From assembly GCA_947489705.1 (NCBI GenBank), contig CANLEQ010000007.1, forward strand, positions 29,937 through 93,936: DNA of 64,000 nucleotides, given 5' to 3'. Below are positions 35,633 to 44,703 of this stretch, in pieces. This DNA is from an uncultured Paracoccaceae bacterium. Lineage in GTDB: Bacteria; Pseudomonadota; Alphaproteobacteria; Rhodobacterales; Rhodobacteraceae. Within the stretch, counting starts at the first letter, position 1. Each line of letters begins with the position of its first letter. A model generated the notes under the pieces. That model searched no databases. It saw only the letters and a list, made by a program, of their open reading frames with translations, and had not been told where the DNA came from. The position numbers and the translations under genes are program-made.

Positions 35633-37147
35633 ATGACGAAGACGACGAAGGCCGCGCGGCTGGCATTGCCGGTCGCGATCTGCGCGGGACTGGCCTGCGC
35701 CGTGCAGGTATCGCCGGCGGAGGCCAAGGACCGGATGGTGGTCGATCTGGTGAACGAGCCTGCGACGCTCGATCCGCACCAGCAGTGGAATCCCGACAGC
35801 TACTACGTCTATCGCAATATCTTCGACAATCTCGTGACCCGCGACAATGACGGCGAGATCGTGCCGCAGATCGCCACCGAATGGGAGCGGACGAGCGATA
35901 CCGAAACGGTCTTCACGATCCGCGACGACGTGACATTCCACGACGGCGAGCCGCTGACCCCCGAGGATGTCGTCTATTCCATCGAGCGCATCACCGACCC
36001 CGATTTCGCCTCGCCGCAGCTTGGCCAGTTCAACAAGATCGTCGCGGCCGAGGTCACCGGCGAGAACGAAGTGACCCTGACGACCGACGGCGCATACCCC
36101 GCGCTTCTGGCGCAGCTCGTCAAGCTTTCGATCGTGCCCGAACACGTCGCCTCGGAGACGAGTGCCGAGGATTTCAACGCCAATCCTGTCGGATCGGGCC
36201 CCTATGCCTTCGAGAGCTGGGACCGCGGCGTCGCGGTCACCCTGTCGCGGAACGACGATTACTGGGGCGATGCCGGCCCGTTCGAAACGGTGGTGTTCCG
36301 TGGCGTGCCCGACGCGGCGACGCGCGTGGCCGATCTCCAGGCCGGCAATGCCGATCTCGTGGTGACGCTCAATACCGACCTCGCGGCCCAGCTCGAAAGC
36401 GGCGGCCGCGGCAAGGTCCTCACCGTCAATACCGAGCGTGTGGCATATTTCCCGATGAACGGCGCCAAGCCGCCACTCGACCAACCCGACATGCGCCGCG
36501 CGATCGGCTACGCCATTGACCGCGAGGGCATCGTCGAGGGTCTGCTCGGCGGCTATCCCCGGGTCGTCGACCAGATGTTGTCGCCCGCCCATTTCGGCTG
36601 GTCGGAGGAGATCGAGGGCTTCGAGTACGACCCCGAACGTGCGCGCGAACTCATCGCCGGCGTCGAGGGCGCCGGGACCGAGATGGAGCTCGCCACATCG
36701 CCGGTCTACGACCAGCGCGTGGTGCAGGCGATCCAGCAGATGCTGACCGATGTCGGCCTGAACGTCTCGATCGAGACGACCGACATGGCGACCTGGCTGC
36801 AGGATCAGCAGACGACGCCGGACCAGGCGCCGATGTTGACCTTCTCGCGCTGGTCCTGCGCCTGCCAGGATCCCGACGGCATCATGTACCCGCTGCTCCA
36901 TTCCTCCTCGAACTGGAGCCGCGTGAACGATCCCGAGATCGACGCGCTGCTCGACGAGGCGCGAAGCGAGCTTGACGAGGCGGCCCGCGCCGACCTCTAT
37001 GCGCAAGTCAACCGCAAGGCCCTCGAAGAGGCCTATATCCTGCCGCTCTACCAGGCCGCGATCATCTATGGCGCCGCGGAAGAGCTCGACTGGCAGCCGA
37101 CCTCGAACGAAAGCCTGTTCCTCAACCGCATGTCGTGGAACGAATAA
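35633..37147 (+). CDS. ABC transporter substrate-binding protein, family 5 (peptide/opine type), copy 1
   Basis: 504 aa with a signal peptide (cut near AEA/KD, about residue 31). The SBP family 5 pattern is clear: VNEPATLDPHQQWNPDSYYV, TFTIRDDVTFHDGEPLTPEDVVYS and RRAIGYAIDREGIVEGLLGG. CGGAGGAG precedes the ATG. It is a close paralogue of the next gene, nearly identical through stretches such as NPDSYYVYRNIFDN and DGEPLTPEDVVYS. A short conserved SRWSCACQDPDG near the C-terminus is shared by both copies. The ligand is probably a peptide or gamma-glutamyl compound, given the enzymes downstream; this is inference. Confidence 0.9.
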   Translation: MTKTTKAARLALPVAICAGLACAVQVSPAEAKDRMVVDLVNEPATLDPHQQWNPDSYYVYRNIFDNLVTRDNDGEIVPQIATEWERTSDTETVFTIRDDVTFHDGEPLTPEDVVYSIERITDPDFASPQLGQFNKIVAAEVTGENEVTLTTDGAYPALLAQLVKLSIVPEHVASETSAEDFNANPVGSGPYAFESWDRGVAVTLSRNDDYWGDAGPFETVVFRGVPDAATRVADLQAGNADLVVTLNTDLAAQLESGGRGKVLTVNTERVAYFPMNGAKPPLDQPDMRRAIGYAIDREGIVEGLLGGYPRVVDQMLSPAHFGWSEEIEGFEYDPERARELIAGVEGAGTEMELATSPVYDQRVVQAIQQMLTDVGLNVSIETTDMATWLQDQQTTPDQAPMLTFSRWSCACQDPDGIMYPLLHSSSNWSRVNDPEIDALLDEARSELDEAARADLYAQVNRKALEEAYILPLYQAAIIYGAAEELDWQPTSNESLFLNRMSWNE

Positions 37148-37156
37148 GGACACTCC

Positions 37157-37182
37157 GGACGCCGCGCGGGCGCGCGGCGTCC
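37157..37182 (+). other. Strong hairpin between the two binding-protein genes
   Basis: Perfect 11-bp arms GGACGCCGCGC (37157-37167) and GCGCGGCGTCC (37172-37182) with a 4-base loop, in the 61-nt gap. It is followed by a pyrimidine stretch but no T-run. It may partly terminate, or protect, the first binding-protein message. Confidence 0.6.
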
Positions 37183-37208
37183 CCTTCTCCAACCGGAAAG
37201 GACCGGAC

Positions 37209-38702
37209 ATGATTGGCAGACCGATCGCATACGGCGTCGTCCTCGCGGGCCTGATGACAGCCCACGGCGCCATGGCGCAGGACGAGATCACCGTGAACCT
37301 CGTCAACGAGCCCTCGTCGCTCGATCCGCACCAGCAATGGAATCCCGACAGCTATTACGTCTATCGCAACATCTTCGACAACGTGGTGACGCGTGACGAC
37401 GACGGCGAGATCGTGCCCGAGATCGCCACCGAATGGGAGCAGGTCTCCGACACCGAGATGGTGCTGACCATCCGCGACGGCGTGACCTTCCACGACGGCG
37501 AGCCGCTGACGCCCGAGGATGTCGTCTATTCGGTCGAGCGGATCACCGATCCGGAATTCGGCTCGCCGCAGCTCGGCCAGTTCAACTCGATCACCGGGGC
37601 CGAGGTGACGGGCGAACACGAGGTGACGCTGACCACCGACGGGGCGTATCCCGTCCTGCTGGCGCAGCTCGTCAAGCTTTCGGTCGTGCCCGAACATGTC
37701 GTCGAAGAGGTGGGCGCCGACGCCTTCAACGCATCGCCCGTGGGATCTGGCCCCTACGCGTTCGAGGCATGGAACCGCGGCGTCGACGTGACGCTGACCC
37801 GCAACGCCGATTACTGGGGCGAGACCGGCCCGTTCGAGACGGCCGTCTTCAAGGCCGTGCCAGACGCCGCGACGCGCGTCGCCAACCTGCGCGCCGGCAC
37901 CGCCGACCTGATCGTGTCGCTCGACAGCGACCTCGCGCTGCAGGTCGAGAACCAGCCGGGCGTGAAGGTGCTGACCGCGCCGACCGAACGGGTGGGCTTC
38001 ATGGGCATGAACACCACGCGCCCGCCGCTCGACGATCCGCAGGTGCGCCGCGCCGCCGCCATGGCGATCGACCGCGAGGGCATCGTTCAGGGCATTCTGG
38101 CAGGCGGCGAGGAGGCCGTCGGACAGCTCGCCACGCCCGCGCATTTCGGCTATGTCGAGGGCGTCGAGCCGATCGCCTACGATCCCGACGAGGCCGCGCG
38201 CATCGTCGAGGAAACCGGCGCGGGCGACACGCCGATGGAATTCGCCACCTCGCCGGTCTTCGACCAGCGCATCGTCCAGGCGATCCAGCAGATGCTGACC
38301 GATGCGGGCTTCGACGTGTCGATCTCGCTCACCGACATGAGCACCTATCTCCAGTCGGCGCGCGCGCCCGAGCGGACCGAGCGTCCGTTCCTGAGCTTCG
38401 GCCGCTGGTCCTGCGCCTGCCAGGATGTCGACGGGGTGCAATTCCCGCTGCTGCATTCCTCGTCGAGCTGGAGCCGCGTGGACGATCCCGAACTCGACGC
38501 CCTTCTGGAAACCGGGCGCTCGTCGCTCGACGATGACGAACGCCTCGAAGCCTACACGCAGGTGCAGCAGATCGTGCAGGACAACGCCTATATCCTGCCG
38601 CTCTATCAGGCGGTCGCGATCTACGGCGCCGCCGAGCCGCTGCAATGGCAGCCCACCGCGAACGAGAGCCTGTTTCTCAACCGCATGGACTGGAGCGAGT
38701 AG
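37209..38702 (+). CDS. ABC transporter substrate-binding protein, family 5, copy 2
   Basis: 497 aa from ATG at 37209 (the frame upstream is a shadow of copy 1). Signal peptide cut near AMA/QD. By eye about three quarters of residues in the N-terminal domain match copy 1, with more change in the middle and in the ligand-contact region (TERVGFMGMNTTRPPLDD against the equivalent TERVAYFPMNGAKPPLDQ), so the two may bind different ligands for one shared permease. The end, FLNRMDWSE, mirrors copy 1. The first permease starts 6 nt after the stop. Confidence 0.9.
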   Translation: MIGRPIAYGVVLAGLMTAHGAMAQDEITVNLVNEPSSLDPHQQWNPDSYYVYRNIFDNVVTRDDDGEIVPEIATEWEQVSDTEMVLTIRDGVTFHDGEPLTPEDVVYSVERITDPEFGSPQLGQFNSITGAEVTGEHEVTLTTDGAYPVLLAQLVKLSVVPEHVVEEVGADAFNASPVGSGPYAFEAWNRGVDVTLTRNADYWGETGPFETAVFKAVPDAATRVANLRAGTADLIVSLDSDLALQVENQPGVKVLTAPTERVGFMGMNTTRPPLDDPQVRRAAAMAIDREGIVQGILAGGEEAVGQLATPAHFGYVEGVEPIAYDPDEAARIVEETGAGDTPMEFATSPVFDQRIVQAIQQMLTDAGFDVSISLTDMSTYLQSARAPERTERPFLSFGRWSCACQDVDGVQFPLLHSSSSWSRVDDPELDALLETGRSSLDDDERLEAYTQVQQIVQDNAYILPLYQAVAIYGAAEPLQWQPTANESLFLNRMDWSE

Positions 38703-38708
38703 GCCCCG

Positions 38709-39635
38709 ATGCCCCTCTTCCTCCTGAAACGGCTGGGTCAGGCGCTGGTGGCGATCTTCGGCGTGATGACGCTGGTCTTCTTCATCCAGCGTCTGACCGG
38801 GGATCCCACCTACCTGCTGGTGCCCGAGACCGCCACCCAGGAGGATATCGAGGCGATGCGCGCCTCGCTCGGGCTCGATCAGCCGTTGCTGGTGCAGTAC
38901 GTGGCCTATCTTTGGGACATGGTGCGGCTCGATTTCGGGCGGTCCTACGTCCAGAACGTCGCCGTGACCGAGATCATCGCCTCGCGCCTGCCCTATACGC
39001 TGCAACTGGCCGGCGGCGCGCTTCTGGTGGCGATCGTCGTGGGCCTGCCCGTCGGCCTCGCGCTGGCGATCTGGCGGCGGCACAGGGGCACCAACCTGCT
39101 GATGGGGCTGGTCCTCGGCGCCCAGAGCATGCCGACCTTCTGGAGCGGCATCCTCATGATCATGATCTTCGGCGTGTGGCTCGGCTGGCTGCCGCCCTCG
39201 GGCTCGGGAAGCCTTGCGCATCTGGTGATGCCCTCGATCGCACTGGGGCTTCTGTCGATGGCGACCTATGCGCGGATCGCGCGGTCTTCGGTCCTCGACG
39301 AGCTCTCCAAGGATTACATCCGCTCGGCCCGCGCGCGCGGTGTCGGCACCGGACGCATGGTGCGCACGCACCTGCTGCGCAACTCGCTCATCCCCGTCAT
39401 CTCGATCAGCGCGCTGGAGATCTCGCAGCTTCTGGCCGGCGCGGTCATCGTCGAGACGGTCTTCGCCTGGCCGGGCCTCGGCCAGCTCACCGTGCAATCG
39501 GTGCAGTCGCGCGATTTCGTCGTGGTGCAGGGGATCGTCCTGCTGGGCGCCTTCGTGACGATCAGCGTCAACCTGATCGCCGACATCCTCTACAGCGTGG
39601 TCGATCCCCGCATCCGCAAGGGAGACGGGCCATGA
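38709..39635 (+). CDS. ABC transporter permease, DppB type
   Basis: 308-aa inner-membrane permease. Begins with the family's MPLFLLKRLGQALVAIFGVMT and has six membrane segments; the EAA loop that contacts the ATPase lies in SVLDELSKDYIRSARARGVG. Overlaps the next permease as ATGA. Works with the two binding proteins and the ATPases at 43723-45722. Confidence 0.93.
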   Translation: MPLFLLKRLGQALVAIFGVMTLVFFIQRLTGDPTYLLVPETATQEDIEAMRASLGLDQPLLVQYVAYLWDMVRLDFGRSYVQNVAVTEIIASRLPYTLQLAGGALLVAIVVGLPVGLALAIWRRHRGTNLLMGLVLGAQSMPTFWSGILMIMIFGVWLGWLPPSGSGSLAHLVMPSIALGLLSMATYARIARSSVLDELSKDYIRSARARGVGTGRMVRTHLLRNSLIPVISISALEISQLLAGAVIVETVFAWPGLGQLTVQSVQSRDFVVVQGIVLLGAFVTISVNLIADILYSVVDPRIRKGDGP

Positions 39636-40498
39636 GCGCGGTCGGCAACGTCATGCGCCGCAGCTTCGTGCCGCGCCGGGGCGGCGGGGTGCCGGTCGGC
39701 CTCTTCGTGGCGATCTTCGCGGCGATGATCCTGATCGCGATCTTCGCCCCGCTGATCGCGCCCTACGATCCCGACCGGCAGAACCTGCTCGGCCGGCTCA
39801 AGGCGCCGGGCACCGAGGCACGCGACGTCTTCTACCTTCTGGGCTCGGACGAACTCGGGCGCGATCTCCTGAGCCGGGTGATCTACGGCGCCCGGATCTC
39901 GCTGTCGGTGGCGATCCTGTCGGTCCTGCTGTCGGGCTGCGTCGGCACAGCCCTGGGCATGCTCGCGGGCTATCTGCGCGGCTGGGTCGGCATCGTGGTG
40001 ATGCGGCTCGTCGACATCTTCCTGTCGATCCCGGCGATCCTTCTGGCGATCATCATGGTGGCGGTGCTGGGCCCAGGCTTCGTCAACGTGGTCTTCGTGC
40101 TCGCCCTCACGCGCTGGCCGCGCTACGCCCGCGTGGCCTACGGGCAGACGCTTTCGGTGGCCGAGCAACCCTATGTGCGGCTCGCCCGCGCGATGGGGGC
40201 GGGGCCCGGACGCGTGCTCTTCCGACACATCCTGCCCAACATCATCGCGCCGCTTTCGGTGGTGGCGACGCTGGAATTCGGGCTGATGGTGCTCTTCGAG
40301 GCGGGGCTGTCGTTCCTGGGCCTCGGGGTGCAGCCGCCCATGGCAAGCTGGGGCGCGATGCTGAGCGTCGGGCGCAACTACGTCTCGAACGCGTGGTGGA
40401 TCGCGACCTTCCCGGGCATCTGCCTCTTTCTTCTCGTTCTGTCGGTGAACCTGATCGGTGACCGGCTGAGCGACTATCTCAACCCCAAATCAAGGTAG
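39632..40498 (+). CDS. ABC transporter permease, DppC type
   Basis: 288-aa partner permease from ATG at 39632. N-terminal signature region LIAPYDPDRQNLLGRLKAP and GSDELGRDLLSRVIYGARIS, an EAA loop in QPYVRLARAMGAGPGRVLFR, and six predicted helices. The SDR gene begins 3 nt after its stop, so enzymes and transporter belong to one transcript. Confidence 0.93.
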   Translation: MSAVGNVMRRSFVPRRGGGVPVGLFVAIFAAMILIAIFAPLIAPYDPDRQNLLGRLKAPGTEARDVFYLLGSDELGRDLLSRVIYGARISLSVAILSVLLSGCVGTALGMLAGYLRGWVGIVVMRLVDIFLSIPAILLAIIMVAVLGPGFVNVVFVLALTRWPRYARVAYGQTLSVAEQPYVRLARAMGAGPGRVLFRHILPNIIAPLSVVATLEFGLMVLFEAGLSFLGLGVQPPMASWGAMLSVGRNYVSNAWWIATFPGICLFLLVLSVNLIGDRLSDYLNPKSR

Positions 40499-40501
40499 AA
40501 C

Positions 40502-41290
40502 ATGAATTTCGGAACCGAATTTCAGGGCAGGAACGTCGTCGTCACCGGGGCGCTCGGCGTCTTCGGGCGCGGCCTCGCGCAATCCTTCGCGGATGCGGGC
40601 GCGAATGTCTGCGCGACCGATATCGACGGCCCGGCACTTGACGCCTTCGCCGCCGAACTCGGCACCGAAGGCAGTTTCGGCCATGCCTGCGACCTGCGCG
40701 ACGCGGCCGGAATCGATGCGCTGGTGGCCGAGATCGGCGCGCGTTGGGGGGCCGCCGACGTGCTCGTCAACAATGCGGGCGTCTATCCTTCGGGCTTCCT
40801 GCTCGATACCGACGCCGAGGAATGGGACCGTATCCTCGACATCAACCTGCGCGCCGTTCACCTACTGACGCGCGGCATCGCGACCCAGATGATCGGCGCC
40901 GCGCGCAAGGGCAGCGTCATCAACATCTCGTCGGGTGCCGCGCGCAAGATGCGGCTGACCGCGGCCCCCTACAGCCTGTCGAAGACCGCGCTCGACCGCC
41001 TGACCAAGGGCTACGCGCTGGAACTCGCGCGCTACGGCATCCGCGTCAACGCGCTGGAACCCGGCTTCGCCGCAGGCTCCACGGCCAGCCCGCTGACTGA
41101 CGAACACATCGCGCGCGTCACCGCCTCCATGCCGCTCGGCCGGGCATCCACGATTGGCGACGTGGCCCCCGCCGCCTTCTATCTGGCGAGCGAGGCGGCA
41201 AGCTTCGTCACGGGTGCTACGCTGACCGTGGATGGCGGCAACTCGATCGGCTCGATGGACGTCTATCAGGACAAGAAGGACCCGCTATGA
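40502..41290 (+). CDS. Short-chain dehydrogenase/reductase
   Basis: 262-aa classical SDR. Cofactor loop TGALGVFGRGLA (third glycine position slightly altered from TGxxxGIG), NNAG in VLVNNAGVYPSG, catalytic Ser in NISSGAARKM and Tyr157/Lys161 in PYSLSKTAL. Asp at the end of beta2 (ATDID) suggests NAD(H). The substrate is unknown; the gene is embedded between the permease and a deacetylase-like enzyme in the peptide-transport operon, with its stop overlapping the next start (ATGA). Confidence 0.87.
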   Translation: MNFGTEFQGRNVVVTGALGVFGRGLAQSFADAGANVCATDIDGPALDAFAAELGTEGSFGHACDLRDAAGIDALVAEIGARWGAADVLVNNAGVYPSGFLLDTDAEEWDRILDINLRAVHLLTRGIATQMIGAARKGSVINISSGAARKMRLTAAPYSLSKTALDRLTKGYALELARYGIRVNALEPGFAAGSTASPLTDEHIARVTASMPLGRASTIGDVAPAAFYLASEAASFVTGATLTVDGGNSIGSMDVYQDKKDPL

Positions 41291-42171
41291 GCGCACTCGA
41301 CCTTCCCGCCCCCTATCCCTGGCCCGAGGGCAAGGCGGCGGCCTTCTGCTTCACGATGGATCTCGACGCCCATTCGCCCTGGATGTGGATCCATCGCGAG
41401 GATCCGCCGCAACTCCTGTCGCATCTCGAACAACGCAATTACGGCCCCCGGATCGGCGTGGCCCGGATGGCGGATCTTCTGAAGCGCCTCGGCATCAAGG
41501 GCAGCTTCTTCGTCCCCGGCGCCGTGGCCGAGATGCATCCCTGGATCCTGCCCGCGCTGGTCGAGGCGGGCCACGAGGTCGGGCTGCACGGCTATTTCCA
41601 CGAATTGGTGACGCAGGTCTCGGACGCGGAATTCACCCGCATGCTCGAGGCCTCGATCGAGATCTTCGTGGCCCAGACCGGCGCGGCTCCCGCGGGCTTC
41701 CGCTCGCCCGCCTGGGAGATGACGCCCCACATGCTCTCCGAGGTCAAGCGGCACGGCTTCTACGACAGCTCTCTGATGGGCTACGACACGCCCCATTCCG
41801 TGGCCGGCGTGACCGAGGTGCCGGTCAACTGGGCCACGGACGACGCGATCTTCTTCAAGTTCCTCGGCGCCGGCGATCCCGCCCCGCGCGGAACGGCCGA
41901 CATGCTCTCGGCCTGGACCGAGGAATTCGAGGCCAGCCGCCGGTTCGGCACGCTCTTCATGCTGACGGTGCACGACTGGATCTCCGGACGTGGCGCACGC
42001 GTCGTGATGCTGGAAAAGCTGATGGAGCGCGTTCTGGCCGCCGACGACGTCTGGATCGCCACGGCGGGCGAGATGGCCCGCCATCACGAGGCCCATGCCG
42101 CCGACCGCGACCCGGTCACCCCCGACATCCCCCCGAGCCTTCTGGAGCATCCGGCATGGACAGGCCGGTGA
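41287..42171 (+). CDS. Polysaccharide-deacetylase (NodB-fold) family hydrolase
   Basis: 294-aa cytoplasmic protein with a NodB fold. Asp25 or Asp27 in TMDLDAHSP and the His-x3-His of VGLHGYFHELV form the metal site; FRSPAWEMTPHML is the third motif. There is no signal peptide, so it is unlikely to act on wall polysaccharides. Relatives of this sort (PuuE-like) hydrolyse small amides such as allantoin or N-acyl/N-formyl compounds, so an amidase acting on the imported substrate is the better guess. Overlaps both neighbours (SDR by 4 nt, the GGT-like gene by 16 nt). Confidence 0.82.
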   Translation: MSALDLPAPYPWPEGKAAAFCFTMDLDAHSPWMWIHREDPPQLLSHLEQRNYGPRIGVARMADLLKRLGIKGSFFVPGAVAEMHPWILPALVEAGHEVGLHGYFHELVTQVSDAEFTRMLEASIEIFVAQTGAAPAGFRSPAWEMTPHMLSEVKRHGFYDSSLMGYDTPHSVAGVTEVPVNWATDDAIFFKFLGAGDPAPRGTADMLSAWTEEFEASRRFGTLFMLTVHDWISGRGARVVMLEKLMERVLAADDVWIATAGEMARHHEAHAADRDPVTPDIPPSLLEHPAWTGR

Positions 42172-43730
42172 GCGATCCCGCCGAACAGACCTGGACCCTG
42201 CGCAAGCCCCAGGTCGAGACGCCCCGCGGCGTGGTCGCGGCGCAGCACGTGGATGCCGCGCGGGCGGGCGCGCGCGTTCTCGGCGCGGGCGGCAACGCGA
42301 TGGACGCCGCGGTGGTCACCGCGCTCGTCCTGTCGGTGGTCGAGCCGTGGCTGAGCGGGGTCGGTGGCGGAGGGCTGCTGCTCTGGGCGCCCGGCGACGG
42401 CGGTGCTGTCGACACGCTCGACTTCAACGTGCGCGCCAGCCGCAACATGGACCGCGCGCAATATCCCCTCGCGGGTGGACGCGACGGCGATTGGTTCGAC
42501 TGGCCCTCGGTCGCGGACGACCGCAATCTCATTGGCTATCCCTCGATCTGCATCCCCGGCGCGGTGGCGGGCCTCGCCGCGGCGCTCGAAAGATACGGCA
42601 CGATCTCGTGGGCGGACGCGCTCGCCCCCGCGATCGAGGCGGCCGAGCGGGGCATGCGGATCGACTGGTTCGCCTCGCTCTGCCTCGCGATCGACGCGCA
42701 CGGTCTCGCCCGGTTCGCGCATTCCTCCGCCCTCTTCCTCGACAACGGCAAGCCTCGCCGCGTCCCCAACGGCCGGCAGACCGATCTTCTGCCCATGCCC
42801 GCCAAGGCCGCGATGCTGCGCAGGCTGGCCTCCGCCGGGGCGCGTGATTTCTACGAGGGCGAGGTCGCGCGCGGCCTCGTCGCGGATCTGGCCGAGGGCG
42901 GATCGGTGATCGACGCGGCGGATCTCGCGGGCTACGCCCCCCGCTGGGCGGCCCCGGCGCGAGGGCCCTACCGCGACGCCGAGGTCTCGGTCGTGCCGGG
43001 TCTCTGCGGCGGGCCGAGCCTGCTGGAAACACTCTCGAGGATCGCGCCCGACCTCACCCCGGGCGCGACCGAGGCCGAGGCCGCGGCGATCTATGCCCGT
43101 GCGATCCGCACGACCTACGAGACGCGGCTCAAGACCATGGGCCATGCGGGCGAGCGCGGCGACTGCACCAGCCATGTCTCGGTCGTGGACGCGGCGGGCA
43201 ACATGGTGTCGCTGACCAACACCCTGCTGTCGCGCTTCGGCTCGAAGGTGACGCTGCCCGGCTCGGGGATCCTGATGAACAACGGCATGATGTGGTTCGA
43301 TCCGCGGCCGAACGTGCCCAACGCCATCGCCCCCGGCGCGCAGCCGCTGGCCAACATGAGCCCCGCGATCGTGTCGCGCGGCGGGCGGCCCGCCATGGCG
43401 ATCGGCGCCGCCGGAGGCCGTCAGATCTTTCCCTGCATCGCGCAGCTCATCAGCTACGTGCTCGACCGCGGCATGTCCCTGGAAGACGCCTTCCACGCCC
43501 CGCGCATCGACGCGTCGACCCCCACGGTCGTGGTGAACCGCGCCGCCGCGCCGGACGTGGCGGCTGCCGTCGCGCGCGACTATCCGGTCGAGATCAAGGC
43601 CGACAGCCTGCATCCCGTGCTCTTCGCCATCCCGTCGGCCGTGACCCGTGCGGGCGGCACGAATACCGGCATGGCGCATCCGACCTCTCCCTGGACCGCC
43701 TGCGCGGCCGAAGGGGGCCTCGATGACTGA
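42156..43730 (+). CDS. Gamma-glutamyltransferase-family Ntn hydrolase, cytoplasmic
   Basis: 524 aa from ATG at 42156. Belongs to the GGT superfamily: N-terminal PRGVVAAQHVDAARAGARVL and AGGNAMDAAVV, and the self-cleavage/catalytic Thr338 in CTSHVSVVDAAGNMVSLTNT, where E. coli GGT has TTHYS. Further along, GILMNNGMMWFDP and NMSPAIV are the substrate loops. Unlike most GGT it has no signal peptide. Cytoplasmic cleavage of gamma-glutamyl or N-acyl compounds brought in by the transporter is therefore likely; glutathione, gamma-glutamyl peptides or acyl-amino acids are all possible. Confidence 0.87.
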   Translation: MDRPVSDPAEQTWTLRKPQVETPRGVVAAQHVDAARAGARVLGAGGNAMDAAVVTALVLSVVEPWLSGVGGGGLLLWAPGDGGAVDTLDFNVRASRNMDRAQYPLAGGRDGDWFDWPSVADDRNLIGYPSICIPGAVAGLAAALERYGTISWADALAPAIEAAERGMRIDWFASLCLAIDAHGLARFAHSSALFLDNGKPRRVPNGRQTDLLPMPAKAAMLRRLASAGARDFYEGEVARGLVADLAEGGSVIDAADLAGYAPRWAAPARGPYRDAEVSVVPGLCGGPSLLETLSRIAPDLTPGATEAEAAAIYARAIRTTYETRLKTMGHAGERGDCTSHVSVVDAAGNMVSLTNTLLSRFGSKVTLPGSGILMNNGMMWFDPRPNVPNAIAPGAQPLANMSPAIVSRGGRPAMAIGAAGGRQIFPCIAQLISYVLDRGMSLEDAFHAPRIDASTPTVVVNRAAAPDVAAAVARDYPVEIKADSLHPVLFAIPSAVTRAGGTNTGMAHPTSPWTACAAEGGLDD

Positions 43731-44703
43731 CGCGCAGACCCTCGAGATCCGCGATCTGTCGGTCGGCATCGGCCCCCATGACGTGGTCGACGGGGTGGAC
43801 CTGTCGATCGGCCGGGGCGAGATCGTGGCGCTGGTCGGGGAAAGCGGCTCGGGCAAGAGCCTGACGGCCCTCGCCCTCATGGGCCTTCTGGGCGGTGCGG
43901 TGCGCCAGACCGGCGGACGCGCAACGCTCGACGGCACCGCGCTCGATCTCGGCGACGACGCGGCCATGCGCCGGCTGCGCGGCACCGCGCTCGCGATGAT
44001 CTTCCAGGAACCCGTCGCCTCGCTCAACCCGCTTCTGAGCGTGGGCGCGCAGGTCGCCGAAAGCCTTGTCGTCCACGGCCGCGCGACCCGGCGCGAGGCG
44101 TGGGACCGCGCGGTCGAGATGCTGCGCGAGGTCGGCATCCCCGCCCCCGAACGGCGCGCGCGGCAATTGCCGTCGGAGCTGTCGGGCGGCATGTGCCAGC
44201 GGGTGATGATCGCCTCGGCCCTGATCTCCGAACCGCGCCTTCTGATCGCGGACGAGCCGACCACCGCGCTCGACGTGACGATCCAGGCACAGATCCTGCA
44301 CCTGATGCGGCGGCTGCGCGACGAGACCGGAACCTCGGTGCTGATCATCACGCATGACATGGGCGTGGTCGCCTCGGTCGCCGACCGGGTCTGCGTGATG
44401 TATGGTGGCCGCATCGTCGAGCAGGCCGAGGTACACAGGCTCTTCGCCGATCCGCGCCATCCCTATACCAAGCTGCTGCTGGCGACGATCCCGCGCATGA
44501 CGGGCGGCCACAAGAGCGAGCTCTTCTCGATCGAGGGCCGGGTCCCCGATCTCGCCGACTGGCCCGAAGGCTGCCGGTTTCGCACCCGCTGCCCGCTCGC
44601 CGACGGCAAATGCGCCGAACGCCCGCCGCTTGCCCCGCCCGGCTCCGATCCGGGCCATCTGGCGGCCTGCTGGCATTCCGACCGCGTGGAGGATCTGACA
44701 TGA
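43723..44703 (+). CDS. ABC transporter ATP-binding protein, DppD type
   Basis: 326 aa from ATG at 43723, inside the end of the preceding gene. Walker A GESGSGKSL, signature LSGGMCQRVMIASAL, Walker B LLIADEPTTALD, and the oligopeptide-type C-terminal extension with Cys-containing FRTRCPLADGKCAERPP. It overlaps the second ATPase as ATGA. Confidence 0.94.
   Translation: MTDAQTLEIRDLSVGIGPHDVVDGVDLSIGRGEIVALVGESGSGKSLTALALMGLLGGAVRQTGGRATLDGTALDLGDDAAMRRLRGTALAMIFQEPVASLNPLLSVGAQVAESLVVHGRATRREAWDRAVEMLREVGIPAPERRARQLPSELSGGMCQRVMIASALISEPRLLIADEPTTALDVTIQAQILHLMRRLRDETGTSVLIITHDMGVVASVADRVCVMYGGRIVEQAEVHRLFADPRHPYTKLLLATIPRMTGGHKSELFSIEGRVPDLADWPEGCRFRTRCPLADGKCAERPPLAPPGSDPGHLAACWHSDRVEDLT

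Noticed and set aside
36972..37208. N-terminal extension of the second binding protein
   Set aside because: The upstream part reads antisense-like Arg/Ser-rich sequence overlapping copy 1. The signal peptide begins at 37209 after a ribosome site.
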